In this document: in pieces, positions 15,476-22,410 of the stretch
How the letters are laid out: the number at the start of each line of letters is the position of its first letter
How positions within the stretch are numbered: position 1 is the first letter of the stretch
From: Sphingobacteriales bacterium
GTDB taxonomy: Bacteria; Bacteroidota; Bacteroidia; Chitinophagales; Chitinophagaceae
Assembly (NCBI GenBank): GCA_027484425.1
Contig: JAIXSZ010000036.1
Coordinates: 1-33,140, forward strand
DNA: 33,140 nucleotides
Direction of reading: 5' to 3'
Translations under genes and position numbers: made by a program
Notes under the pieces: generated by a model
What the model was told of the DNA's origin: nothing
Seen by the model: the letters and a program-made list of their open reading frames with translations, nothing else
Databases searched by the model: none

Positions 15476-16156
15476 CTGTGTGCGGTGCTAATGATTGTTG
15501 GCAAAAAACAATGCCTTTATTAAACGATGCAATTTAAATAATTCAAGGGTAAATTCTTAGAGTCTTGATATATTTATCTAGAAGTCTTGCTAAAATAAAG
15601 TAAAAGTTATTCGCTATTGTTTCTATCTCTTTTTTTCAAAGCCTGCTGGTATATTTTTTAATTCTTGTCTTTTTTTCGTGTTTTTCAAGTATCGCTATTG
15701 TTTCACACAAGTCTGATTCTGATGTGGTCTGTAAACTTACTATTCTTGTTATCGCAAAAGCCGAACTTCATCTAACTACTGTGCCAGAATGTTTGTTATT
15801 TAATAATATGTTCTCTACAGCTAAAGGTATAAGTCATAGGTGATTGGATATTGAATTCGCTACAACTTTTGTAGATTCCCATTTTTACTCTTGGCTAGTA
15901 GCTGATTTATTATCCAAACAAGTTGTTGTTCTGATAAAACAGATAGATTTGTTTGTAAACTTGTTCTATTGCTTCAATACAACTAGCTTTTATTGCATCT
16001 TTCTTACTTTATGCGTAAAACATAATAGCCTTTGTTTACTTCATTTTTTTTATCTAATTCAGCAAGTTTACCTATCTTTTCGTTTGGCTTTGATACACTA
16101 CTGAAGATATTTTCGATTTTTTCATGCTTAGATTGTTCTTTGTTTTTTTAAAATTA
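15476..16156. other. Long T-rich (plus strand) stretch with no convincing gene
   Basis: Between the start of sucA and the terminator of the acyl-CoA dehydrogenase there is no reading frame with a recognisable protein. The plus strand is T-rich and the minus strand A-rich. One 46-codon minus-strand frame (stop near 16016) reads like a charged helical tail (E-K-I-E-N-I-F-S-S-V), but it has no start codon, so a decayed gene or chance are both possible. A 13-base direct repeat is the only repeat noticed. Confidence 0.6.
15611..15704. repeat. 13-base direct repeat pair
   Basis: TCGCTATTGTTTC occurs at 15611-15623 and again at 15692-15704, 81 bp apart, inside the gene-free stretch. It may be a remnant of a local duplication; meaning unknown. 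Confidence 0.5.
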
Positions 16157-16188
16157 AAAAGCGGGCATCAACTACGAAGCCCGCTTTT
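16157..16188 (-). terminator. Intrinsic terminator of the acyl-CoA dehydrogenase gene
   Basis: AAAAGCGGGC and GCCCGCTTTT form a perfect 10-bp stem with a 12-base loop; T-rich sequence follows on the minus strand. It lies 19 bp after the stop codon at 16207. Confidence 0.9.
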
Positions 16189-16206
16189 ACAAGGAAATTT
16201 AAAAAA

Positions 16207-17349
16207 TTAGTTTTTGAGTATATCTCTAGATATAACCAATTTTTGTATCTCTGAAGTTCCCTCACCAATGGTACAAAGTTTACTATCTCTGTAATATTTT
16301 TCTACTGGGAAGTCTTTAGTATATCCGTAACCACCAAAGATTTGAACAGCATCAGTTGATACTCTTACACAAACCTCTGAAGCATAATATTTAGCCATGG
16401 CAGATTCTTTTGTCATTTTTTCGCCACGATTTTTCATATCAGCTGCTTGGTATATTAGCATTTCAGATGCCTCTATTTGAGTAGCCATATCTGCAAGTTT
16501 GAATGCAATAGCCTGAAAATTAGCAATTGGTTGGTCAAATTGGTGACGCTCTTTGGCATACTTTAATGATGCCTCGTATGCACCTTTAGCAATTCCTAAC
16601 GAAAGTGCTGCAATTGATATTCGTCCACCATCAAGAATTTTCATCGCCTGGTGAAATCCTGAACCTATTTCTCCCATTCTTTGATCATCTGAAATTCGGC
16701 AATTATCGAAAACGAGTTCAGCAGTTTCGCTAGCACGCATACCTAATTTGTTTTCCTTTTTGCCCGCAGCAAATCCAGGAGTGCCACGTTCTACTATAAA
16801 GGCAGTTACATTATTTTTCGCTCTTGGTTCGCCTGTACGAGCTAGTACCACAGCTACATTTCCACTAATGCCGTGAGTTATCCAGTTTTTTGTTCCATTC
16901 AGTATCCATCCATCTCCATCTCTAGTAGCTGTACATTGCATATTTCCCGCATCGCTACCGGTATTAGCTTCTGTGAGCCCCCATGCTCCTATCCATTCAC
17001 CAGTTGCTAGTTTCGGCAAATACTTTTTCTTTTGTTCTTCGCTGCCAAAATACAAAATGTGACCAGTGCATAAAGAATTGTGTGCAGCAACGGAGAGGCC
17101 GATAGAACCACAAACTTTAGCTATTTCACTAATGATAGTAACATATTCAAAATAACCCATTCCAGATCCACCATATTCTGTAGGCACTAATACACCCATT
17201 AAGCCTAATTCACCCATTTGATGAAAAAGTTCTATTGGGAATTTTTGAGTTTCGTCCCACTCCATCATATCAGGACGAATGTATTTGTTGGCGAAATCGC
17301 GTATCATCAGTGCAATCGACTCCTGTGACTCAGTATAAGTAAAATCCAT
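16207..17349 (-). CDS. Acyl-CoA dehydrogenase (short/branched-chain type)
   Basis: This flavoenzyme of 380 residues is full length for the family; it oxidises acyl-CoA to the 2-enoyl-CoA and passes electrons to electron-transfer flavoprotein. The FAD/substrate signature [13 protein letters not shown] is near residues 132-144. K-L-G-M-R-A-S is near 203, [14 protein letters not shown] near 241, Q-I-F-G-G-Y-G-Y near 338, and the catalytic Glu is in G-E-G-T-S-E-I-Q near 364. The exact acyl specificity is not clear; short-chain butyryl-like or branched-chain substrates fit. It is monocistronic, with a terminator behind it. No exact TAnnTTTG box precedes it. It is a distant paralogue of the gene at 29024. 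Confidence 0.94.
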   Translation of the reverse strand: MDFTYTESQESIALMIRDFANKYIRPDMMEWDETQKFPIELFHQMGELGLMGVLVPTEYGGSGMGYFEYVTIISEIAKVCGSIGLSVAAHNSLCTGHILYFGSEEQKKKYLPKLATGEWIGAWGLTEANTGSDAGNMQCTATRDGDGWILNGTKNWITHGISGNVAVVLARTGEPRAKNNVTAFIVERGTPGFAAGKKENKLGMRASETAELVFDNCRISDDQRMGEIGSGFHQAMKILDGGRISIAALSLGIAKGAYEASLKYAKERHQFDQPIANFQAIAFKLADMATQIEASEMLIYQAADMKNRGEKMTKESAMAKYYASEVCVRVSTDAVQIFGGYGYTKDFPVEKYYRDSKLCTIGEGTSEIQKLVISRDILKN

Positions 17350-17518
17350 ATTTAGCCCGAAACTGTATTTTTAGTAATAAACCGCAATTTTACAACTTTT
17401 TTCCGAACCCAACAACCTCCAATCATCAACGTTCTATAATATTTGGATTAAAAGCTTCGCCAATTTTACGCATTGAAATTCTTTGGCTTGGAAGTCATTG
17501 TAAACGCCGTCAAAAATA
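17350..17518. other. Upstream region of the acyl-CoA dehydrogenase gene, no gene seen
   Basis: Together with the terminator and the weak small frame up to 17656 this makes a gap of about 307 bp. It presumably holds the promoter of the minus-strand dehydrogenase gene, but I find no exact -7 box or palindrome in it. Confidence 0.5.
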
Positions 17519-17546
17519 AAAAGTTCCGGAGGAATCCGGAACTTTT
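17519..17546 (-). terminator. Intrinsic terminator
   Basis: AAAAGTTCCGGA and TCCGGAACTTTT form a perfect 12-bp stem with a 4-base loop, followed on the minus strand by TTTTTATTTTTG. It ends the transcript of the small minus-strand gene(s) at 17575-18040. Confidence 0.9.
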
Positions 17547-17574
17547 CTTAGAAGCTGATCTTAAACAATTAGTG

Positions 17575-17703
17575 TTATTTATACCCAATTTCTATTTGGT
17601 CAAATACACTATATGTTACATCATCTTCATTCACTCTACCAACAATTTTAGAAAAGTTACATCCATTTTTCTGCAAATTTGCGAAATGAATGTGTAAGTT
17701 CAA
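17575..17703 (-). CDS. Possible very small reading frame overlapping the end of the next gene (doubtful)
   Basis: In the frame shifted by one base from the end of the 17657-18040 gene there is an open frame of up to 42 codons, beginning at a TTG at 17703 or a GTG further in. It ends in K-I-V-G-R-V-N-E-D-D-V-T-Y-S-V-F-D-Q, a composition that looks coding. Its stop lies 28 bases before the terminator hairpin, a typical spacing, while the stop of the larger gene is 110 bases from it. It has no ATG and no known homologue that I recognise; chance or a frameshifted former C-terminus are equally possible. Confidence 0.25.
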   Translation of the reverse strand: MNLHIHFANLQKNGCNFSKIVGRVNEDDVTYSVFDQIEIGYK

Positions 17704-18040
17704 TTATTATTTTTTCCTCAGTATCGTATTTCTCTCCCAGTGTAGTATGCTCACTAAGTAATTCGCCATCTATATATCCAGCACTAGATGCTTGTGCCTG
17801 AATACTCATGTTGCTTAAGTTTACATGTATGTCGTGTGATAATTTGTCTATGTTGTTAGATTGTATAGCAAATTGGTTTTCATAATGTTCAACCTCTTTC
17901 AATACATCATCAGCGCTATTTTTTCCTGCTATTTCGGTTAGCATGTTTTTTAGGATACTGATTTCAGTTTTATAAAAGTTCAATCCTCTAAGCCATCTAT
18001 TGTGCTCATTATTTACATGCGAAATGTTTACTTTTTTCAT
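17657..18040 (-). CDS. Small helical protein of unknown function, predicted FNR-type target
   Basis: This 127-residue protein has no signal peptide and no membrane segment, so it is probably cytoplasmic. It looks almost entirely alpha-helical, with a heptad-like pattern over residues 10-65 and 90-125, suggesting a helical bundle. It is rich in His and Asn near the start (S-H-V-N-N-E-H-N-R-W-L) and carries scattered His and Glu residues that could bind metal, but no haemerythrin signature is complete. I do not recognise the family. Its promoter (18057-18064) and an upstream TGA-N6-TCA dyad have the same geometry as those of the ccoS operon and the sensor kinase, so it is probably induced with the cbb3 oxidase. 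It is divergent from the small gene at 18254. Confidence 0.72.
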   Translation of the reverse strand: MKKVNISHVNNEHNRWLRGLNFYKTEISILKNMLTEIAGKNSADDVLKEVEHYENQFAIQSNNIDKLSHDIHVNLSNMSIQAQASSAGYIDGELLSEHTTLGEKYDTEEKIIIELTHSFRKFAEKWM

Positions 18041-18056
18041 TTGTTTTAAGTTTTGT

Positions 18057-18064
18057 CAAAAATA
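18057..18064 (-). promoter_or_regulatory. Putative -7 promoter box (TATTTTTG)
   Basis: The minus strand reads TATTTTTG, a full match, 16 bp before the ATG at 18040. Exactly 23 bases separate it from the TGA-N6-TCA dyad upstream. Confidence 0.65.
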
Positions 18065-18086
18065 CCTTGCTATTATAATGTTGAAG

Positions 18087-18100
18087 ATGATGACGGTCAT
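18087..18100. promoter_or_regulatory. Candidate CRP/FNR-type operator (ATGAT-GACG-GTCAT) of the minus-strand gene
   Basis: The TGA-N6-TCA core is at 18088-18099. Its centre is 29.5 bp from the first base of the -7 box at 18064, identical to three other promoters in this window. This fits class II activation near -42. Confidence 0.68.
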
Positions 18101-18151
18101 TTAATTTTATGATTTAAGGTGTAATACTTAAATAAAAATGTAATAATAATG

Positions 18152-18165
18152 TTATGTAAACATAA
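18152..18165. promoter_or_regulatory. Additional dyad TTATG-TAAA-CATAA in the divergent intergenic region
   Basis: Perfect 5-bp arms with a 4-base centre, lying between the two FNR-like sites. It lacks the TGA/TCA core and could be a separate operator or chance. Confidence 0.3.
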
Positions 18166-18193
18166 GTAATAGTGATTAGAAGCAGAATGTACA

Positions 18194-18207
18194 CTGACAT
18201 TTATCAA
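18194..18207. promoter_or_regulatory. Candidate CRP/FNR-type operator (CTGAC-ATTT-ATCAA) of the 18254 gene
   Basis: The TGA-N6-TCA core is at 18195-18206, 23 bases before the -7 box at 18230. The right half, ATCAA, is the classical FNR half-site. Confidence 0.68.
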
Positions 18208-18229
18208 CATTTACTGATTATTGTAAATT

Positions 18230-18237
18230 TATTTTTG
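18230..18237 (+). promoter_or_regulatory. Putative -7 promoter box (TATTTTTG)
   Basis: A full TAnnTTTG match 16 bp before the ATG at 18254, with a predicted leader of about 10 bases. Confidence 0.65.
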
Positions 18238-18253
18238 ACTTTAAAAACGCTAA

Positions 18254-18466
18254 ATGAAGATTGTTTTTGAACAAGGCGATAAGGCTCGACTAGTTACTGG
18301 TGGGCCAGAAATGACAATAAGAGGGCAACATTATGATGTGATAATGAACGAATACAAGGCTGATATTGTTGATTGTATTTGGTTTGTAAAAAACAATTTA
18401 GGAAAAGAGGTAGTTTGTTACTCACCTTTTGGTGTAGACCAATTAGTCAAAATACATCATGCGTAG
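18254..18466 (+). CDS. Small YodC/DUF2158-like protein, predicted FNR-type target
   Basis: This 70-residue protein has no signal peptide. It shows the pattern of the YodC/DUF2158 family: F-E-Q-G-D-K-A-R-L-V-T-G-G-P-E-M-T-I near the start, then I-V-D-C-I-W-F and a hydrophobic end, V-D-Q-L-V-K-I, consistent with a small SH3-like beta barrel. Family function is unknown. The Cys in V-D-C-I-W aligns with the conserved Cys-x-Trp of the family. It has the same operator-promoter layout as the ccoS operon 200 bp downstream and as its divergent neighbour, so it is probably switched on at low oxygen. There is no clear terminator between it and ccoS. Confidence 0.78.
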   Translation: MKIVFEQGDKARLVTGGPEMTIRGQHYDVIMNEYKADIVDCIWFVKNNLGKEVVCYSPFGVDQLVKIHHA

Positions 18467-18580
18467 GTCGGTTTTGTCTGCTGATAAGGTAGTAATTATA
18501 AAATTGAAGAGTAACTAACTCTACACAACTACTGTATGTGTTTAATTATTTGTACAGTGAAAATACTGCCTAATCTTTTC

Positions 18581-18594
18581 CTGATCATTGTCAT
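18581..18594. promoter_or_regulatory. Second upstream CRP/FNR-type site (CTGAT-CATT-GTCAT) of ccoS
   Basis: The TGA-N6-TCA core is at 18582-18593. Its centre is exactly 22 bp (about two helical turns) upstream of the proximal site at 18603-18616, so both dimers would lie on the same face of the DNA. Confidence 0.5.
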
Positions 18595-18602
18595 GTTTTT
18601 GT

Positions 18603-18616
18603 TTGAGTAAGGTCAT
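18603..18616. promoter_or_regulatory. Candidate CRP/FNR-type operator (TTGAG-TAAG-GTCAT) of the cbb3 operon
   Basis: The TGA-N6-TCA core is at 18604-18615, and exactly 23 bases separate it from the -7 box at 18639. The half-sites are imperfect, but the position matches the other three promoters to the base. Confidence 0.65.
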
Positions 18617-18638
18617 AAATATGCGAACTACGCTTGGA

Positions 18639-18646
18639 TAGTTTTG
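18639..18646 (+). promoter_or_regulatory. Putative -7 promoter box (TAGTTTTG) of the ccoS-ccoNOQPGH operon
   Basis: A full TAnnTTTG match, 23 bp before the ccoS ATG at 18670. It overlaps an in-frame upstream ATG (18634), so the protein cannot start there. Confidence 0.65.
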
Positions 18647-18669
18647 TTCCGTTAAATAAAAGTAAAAAT

Positions 18670-18825
18670 ATGAGTGCATTGTTTGTTTTGGTTACTGTAA
18701 GTATTGTGGTCGCTGGCTCGTTTTTGGGTGCTTTTATTTGGAGTGTAAAGAACGACCAATATGAAGACAGAGAAGGTGCAGCGATGAGAATGTTATATGA
18801 TGATGATATTCAGAAAATAAAATAG
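18670..18825 (+). CDS. ccoS: cbb3 oxidase assembly protein CcoS
   Basis: This is a membrane protein of 51 residues, typical for CcoS. One membrane helix spans residues 2-22 (L-F-V-L-V-T-V-S-I-V-V-A-G-S-F-L-G-A-F), followed by F-I-W-S-V-K-N-D-Q-Y-E-D, the conserved W-x-x-(K/R)-x-x-Q-(F/Y)-(D/E)-D signature. CcoS is needed to insert haem and copper into the cbb3 oxidase. The start at 18670 is chosen because the promoter box lies upstream of it and the extra 12 residues of the longer frame are hydrophilic. It leads the cluster; in many relatives the copper ATPase gene ccoI precedes it, but not here. Confidence 0.93.
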   Translation: MSALFVLVTVSIVVAGSFLGAFIWSVKNDQYEDREGAAMRMLYDDDIQKIK

Positions 18826-18851
18826 AAATTAAACACCAATTAATATAGAAT

Positions 18852-21017
18852 ATGAACACAGGATTAGATGCGACACATGCCGGAGGTGCTATACAAACCG
18901 ACAAGTTTTTTTACGACAATAAGATCGTAAAATGGTTTGCGTATGCAACCATAATTTGGGGAGTAGTAGGAATGCTAGCGGGTATATTAGCGGCATTTCA
19001 GTTGGTATATCCATCATTAAACATGGGATATGCACCCACTACTTTTGGTAGGGTAAGACCAGTTCACACAAATGCTGTAATATTTGCATTTGTAGGTAAT
19101 GGAATATTTATGGGTGTTTACTATTCATTACAGCGTCTGTGTAAGGCTCGTATGTTCAGCGACAAGCTGAGTAAATTTCATTTTTGGGGGTGGCAGTCTA
19201 TAATAGTGCTAGCAGCACTTACATTGCTACTAGGCTATACCAGTGGTAAAGAATATGCTGAGCTAGAATGGCCTATAGATATCCTTATAGCAATAGTATG
19301 GGTAGCATTTGGCTGGAACATGTTTGGTACAATATTGAAACGTAGAGAACGCCACTTGTATGTAGCTATATGGTTTTACATAGCCACATTTGTTACTGTA
19401 GCTTTGTTGCATATAGTTAATTCTATTGAGTTGCCCTACAGTATGTTGAAATCATACTCTTGGTATGCAGGTGTGCAAGATGCACTGGTGCAGTGGTGGT
19501 ATGGCCATAATGCGGTTGCATTCTTCCTTACTACTCCTTATTTGGGTCTGATGTACTACTTCATGCCTAAGGCTGCAAACCGTCCTGTGTATTCGTATAG
19601 ATTGTCAATCATCCACTTTTGGGCATTGATATTCATATATATATGGGCTGGACCTCACCACTTATTATACACTGCTTTGCCTGACTGGGCTCAGTCTTTG
19701 GGTACAGTTTTCTCTATTATGTTACTTGCTCCGTCTTGGGGAGGTATGCTCAATGGTTTGCTAACACTGCGTGGAGCTTGGGATAAAGTAAGAGAAGATC
19801 CGGTTCTTAAATTTATGGTTGTAGCGGTTACCGCATATGGTATGGCTACGTTTGAAGGCCCAATGCTGAGTTTGAAAAACGTAAATGCTATAAGTCACTT
19901 TACTGACTGGACAATTGCACACGTGCACGTTGGGGCACTTGGATGGAATGGTTTCTTGACTTTTGGTATACTTTATTACCTAATACCTAGAATATTTAGA
20001 ACAAAACTATATTCTATCAAGTTGGCTAACCGCCACTTTTGGATAGGAACATTGGGTATCGTGCTTTATGTAGTACCAATGTATTGGGCGGGTTTTATGC
20101 AAAGTTTGGCTTGGAAAGAGTTTACGGCTGAGGGCACCCTTAAGTATCAGTTTATGGATACTGTTAAACAAATGATGCCTTTTTACGCTATGCGTGGTGT
20201 GGGTGGAGTATTGTTTCTGATAGGTGCGCTGATCATGTGCTATAACCTGTACAAAACAATAAAAACTGGTAACGTAATGAATGAAGAGGCTGCAGAGGCT
20301 GCTCCATTGAGTGAAGTGTATGTGCCACATGGCAAACAACACTGGCATAGCTGGATAGAGCGTCGTCCATTGCAGATGCTGGTATTAAGCCTAGTGCTGG
20401 TGGCAATAGGTGGTGCATTCGAGATGATACCAACCTTTATGGTGAAATCTAATATACCTACGATAGCAAGTGTAAAACCATATACTCCACTAGAATTGCA
20501 AGGACGTGATATATATGTACGTGAAGGTTGTTATCTATGTCACAGCCAAATGGTAAGACCATTCAGAAGTGAGGTGGTGAGATATGGTGAATATTCAAAA
20601 GCTGGAGAGTTTATATACGACCATCCATTTCAGTGGGGTAGTAAGCGTACAGGGCCGGATTTGGCAAGGATAGGAGGCAAATACCCAGACAGCTGGCACT
20701 TCAATCACATGTACGAGCCATCAAGCATCTCACCAGGTACTATAATGCCAAACTATCCATGGTTATTTGACAATGACCTGGATACAGCAGTTACTCCTGC
20801 CAAAATAAGAGCAATGATGACAATGGGTGTTCCATACCCTGCAGGGTTTGATAAAGTGGCCAACGCGGACTTACTAAAACAAGCGGATGTGATTGTAGGC
20901 AATCTGGCTAAAGATAAAATTGGTATCAAAAACAATAAAGAGATAATAGCGCTGATAGCTTATCTGCAACGTGTAGGTACTGATATAAAACTGGAGCAGA
21001 AAACAACTTCTAATTAA
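18852..21017 (+). CDS. ccoNO: cbb3-type cytochrome c oxidase, fused subunits I and II (CcoN-CcoO)
   Basis: This 721-residue fusion joins the catalytic haem-copper subunit (about 1-470) to the membrane-bound mono-haem cytochrome c subunit (about 500-721). Metal ligands visible: His72 (low-spin haem b) in P-V-H-T-N-A, His219 (CuB) in W-Y-G-H-N-A, His269-His270 (CuB) in G-P-H-H, and His357/His359 in A-H-V-H-V-G, which bind the two haems. The CcoO part has its own membrane helix (509-530), the haem c motif C-Y-L-C-H (560-564) and a Met in T-I-M-P-N-Y (near 632) as axial ligand. It reduces oxygen to water and pumps protons at very low oxygen. Such NO fusions occur in Bacteroidota. It lies 26 bp after ccoS. 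Confidence 0.97.
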   Translation: MNTGLDATHAGGAIQTDKFFYDNKIVKWFAYATIIWGVVGMLAGILAAFQLVYPSLNMGYAPTTFGRVRPVHTNAVIFAFVGNGIFMGVYYSLQRLCKARMFSDKLSKFHFWGWQSIIVLAALTLLLGYTSGKEYAELEWPIDILIAIVWVAFGWNMFGTILKRRERHLYVAIWFYIATFVTVALLHIVNSIELPYSMLKSYSWYAGVQDALVQWWYGHNAVAFFLTTPYLGLMYYFMPKAANRPVYSYRLSIIHFWALIFIYIWAGPHHLLYTALPDWAQSLGTVFSIMLLAPSWGGMLNGLLTLRGAWDKVREDPVLKFMVVAVTAYGMATFEGPMLSLKNVNAISHFTDWTIAHVHVGALGWNGFLTFGILYYLIPRIFRTKLYSIKLANRHFWIGTLGIVLYVVPMYWAGFMQSLAWKEFTAEGTLKYQFMDTVKQMMPFYAMRGVGGVLFLIGALIMCYNLYKTIKTGNVMNEEAAEAAPLSEVYVPHGKQHWHSWIERRPLQMLVLSLVLVAIGGAFEMIPTFMVKSNIPTIASVKPYTPLELQGRDIYVREGCYLCHSQMVRPFRSEVVRYGEYSKAGEFIYDHPFQWGSKRTGPDLARIGGKYPDSWHFNHMYEPSSISPGTIMPNYPWLFDNDLDTAVTPAKIRAMMTMGVPYPAGFDKVANADLLKQADVIVGNLAKDKIGIKNNKEIIALIAYLQRVGTDIKLEQKTTSN

Positions 21018-21031
21018 TAAAACTAATTAAA

Positions 21032-21205
21032 ATGAAATTCATACATTATCTCGAGACAATAACCGGAGTGGGTATATACCCACTCACGTCTCTCGCTATG
21101 TTCTTTCTGTTCTTTGCCGTTGTTAGTACCTGGGCATACAAGGCAGACAAGAAATACATTAATACAATGAAACAAATACCGTTTCCAGAAGGAGATAACG
21201 AGTAA
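21032..21205 (+). CDS. ccoQ: CcoQ-like small subunit of cbb3 oxidase
   Basis: This is a 57-residue frame between ccoNO (14-base gap) and ccoP (29-base gap): starts M-K-F-I-H-Y-L-E-T-I-T-G-V-G, then one membrane helix at about 16-36 (Y-P-L-T-S-L-A-M-F-F-L-F-F-A-V-V), then A-D-K-K-Y-I-N-T-M-K-Q-I-P and a short acidic tail. The size, single helix, charged C-terminal end with an A-D-K-K-Y motif and gene position all match CcoQ/FixQ, which stabilises the oxidase complex. The helix boundary and tail are quite different from proteobacterial FixQ, so the assignment rests mostly on position and topology. Confidence 0.88.
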   Translation: MKFIHYLETITGVGIYPLTSLAMFFLFFAVVSTWAYKADKKYINTMKQIPFPEGDNE

Positions 21206-21234
21206 TATCTAACACAATATAAAAAGGCAATTAT

Positions 21235-22389
21235 ATGCTATTTAATAAAAAAAATTCCTTGATTACTGGTGCAGCACTAATGCTGACAGTATGTAAACTA
21301 CAAGCAGCAGAAACCAGCAGTGCTGGCAATGATGGGTATAATACAACCCTTATTAGTCTGGTAAGTCTGATATTGATCCTCCTATTTGTGATAGGAGTGC
21401 TTGCAGGTACACTACGTCAATTGACATTTGTAACAAGAGAAAAAATGTACAAGGAGAAAAAAGACAAAAACAATACGGTGAAAACATTGTTGCTGTTTGT
21501 TATAACCACATTTTCAGCCTTGGCAGCTACAGCTGCAGACGCGGTAGAAGTAGCACCAGCACCTGCTATAACGTCGATAGACGGTATTCCAATAGAGGAG
21601 TTTTATGTTATTATTTCAGTTATTACTCTTGAGTTGTTAGTAATTGGTGCTTTGATGATTTTCATTAATGTGCTATTAAGAATAATAAGGAATACACCAG
21701 AAACTGAACTGAAAGCACAGCAAATGGCCAAGAAGAGCTGGTTCTGGGATAATTTCAACAAAGCGGCCTCGCTCGAAAAAGAACAGGAGGTTTTGTTAGA
21801 TCATAATTATGATGGAATTCAGGAGTTGGACAATAGTTTGCCGCCATGGTGGAAATATGGTTTTTACCTTACCATAGTAGTAGGCGTAATTTACATCTAT
21901 CGGTTCCACTTTTCACACGATGGATTGAGTCAACAAGAGGAATACCTCGCAGAAATGCAACAAGGTGAAGAAGATAAGGCTGCATATTTGGCTAAATCTG
22001 CAAATAACGTAGATGAAAATACGGTTGTTTACCTAACCGATGCAGCATCAATTGCTGCTGGCAAAGAAATGTACGGTAAGTCTTGCGTGGCTTGTCACCT
22101 AGCTGATGGTGGCGGTAGTGTAGGACCTAACCTTACAGATGAATATTGGTTACATGGAGGAGGTATTAAAGACATCTTCAAATCACTGAAATATGGTTGG
22201 CAAGAAAAAGGTATGAAATCTTGGAAAGATGATTATTCGCCAAAACAGATTCAAGAAATAGCAAGTTTTGTGAAATCTCTGAAAGGTTCCAAGCCATCTA
22301 CTCCCAAAGAAGCGCAGGGCGATTTATATGTTGAAGCTGCCACAGTAATAGCGGTTGCAGATACAAGTGCTGCCAATGTGAAGAAGTAA
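21235..22389 (+). CDS. ccoP: cbb3 oxidase subunit III, mono-haem, with an extended N-terminus
   Basis: This 384-residue protein accepts electrons for the oxidase. The core begins at D-H-N-Y-D-G-I-Q-E-L-D-N-S-L-P-P-W-W (189-206), the FixP N-terminal signature, followed by the membrane helix 208-226. One cytochrome c domain carries C-V-A-C-H (284-288), G-P-N-L and a Met at 327 as likely axial ligand. Proteobacterial CcoP has two haems; a single haem is common in Bacteroidota. The first 150 residues hold two similar units, each an Ala-rich leader-like stretch followed by a membrane helix (about 36-60 and 122-148), which looks like an internal duplication. It is co-transcribed between ccoQ and ccoG. 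Confidence 0.94.
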   Translation: MLFNKKNSLITGAALMLTVCKLQAAETSSAGNDGYNTTLISLVSLILILLFVIGVLAGTLRQLTFVTREKMYKEKKDKNNTVKTLLLFVITTFSALAATAADAVEVAPAPAITSIDGIPIEEFYVIISVITLELLVIGALMIFINVLLRIIRNTPETELKAQQMAKKSWFWDNFNKAASLEKEQEVLLDHNYDGIQELDNSLPPWWKYGFYLTIVVGVIYIYRFHFSHDGLSQQEEYLAEMQQGEEDKAAYLAKSANNVDENTVVYLTDAASIAAGKEMYGKSCVACHLADGGGSVGPNLTDEYWLHGGGIKDIFKSLKYGWQEKGMKSWKDDYSPKQIQEIASFVKSLKGSKPSTPKEAQGDLYVEAATVIAVADTSAANVKK

Positions 22390-22410
22390 CAAATAAATAC
22401 AATCAAGATC

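Noticed and set aside
15844-16104. 86-codon plus-strand open frame in the large gap
   Set aside because: It has no ATG, is extremely rich in Phe, Leu and Tyr as expected from T-rich DNA, and matches no family I know.
17473-17697. 74-codon plus-strand open frame
   Set aside because: It reads through the terminator hairpin at 17519-17546 and overlaps the minus-strand gene end; composition is not protein-like.
18503-18520. AGAGT-AACTA-ACTCT hairpin as a terminator between the DUF2158-like gene and ccoS
   Set aside because: The stem is only 5 bp and no T-run follows.
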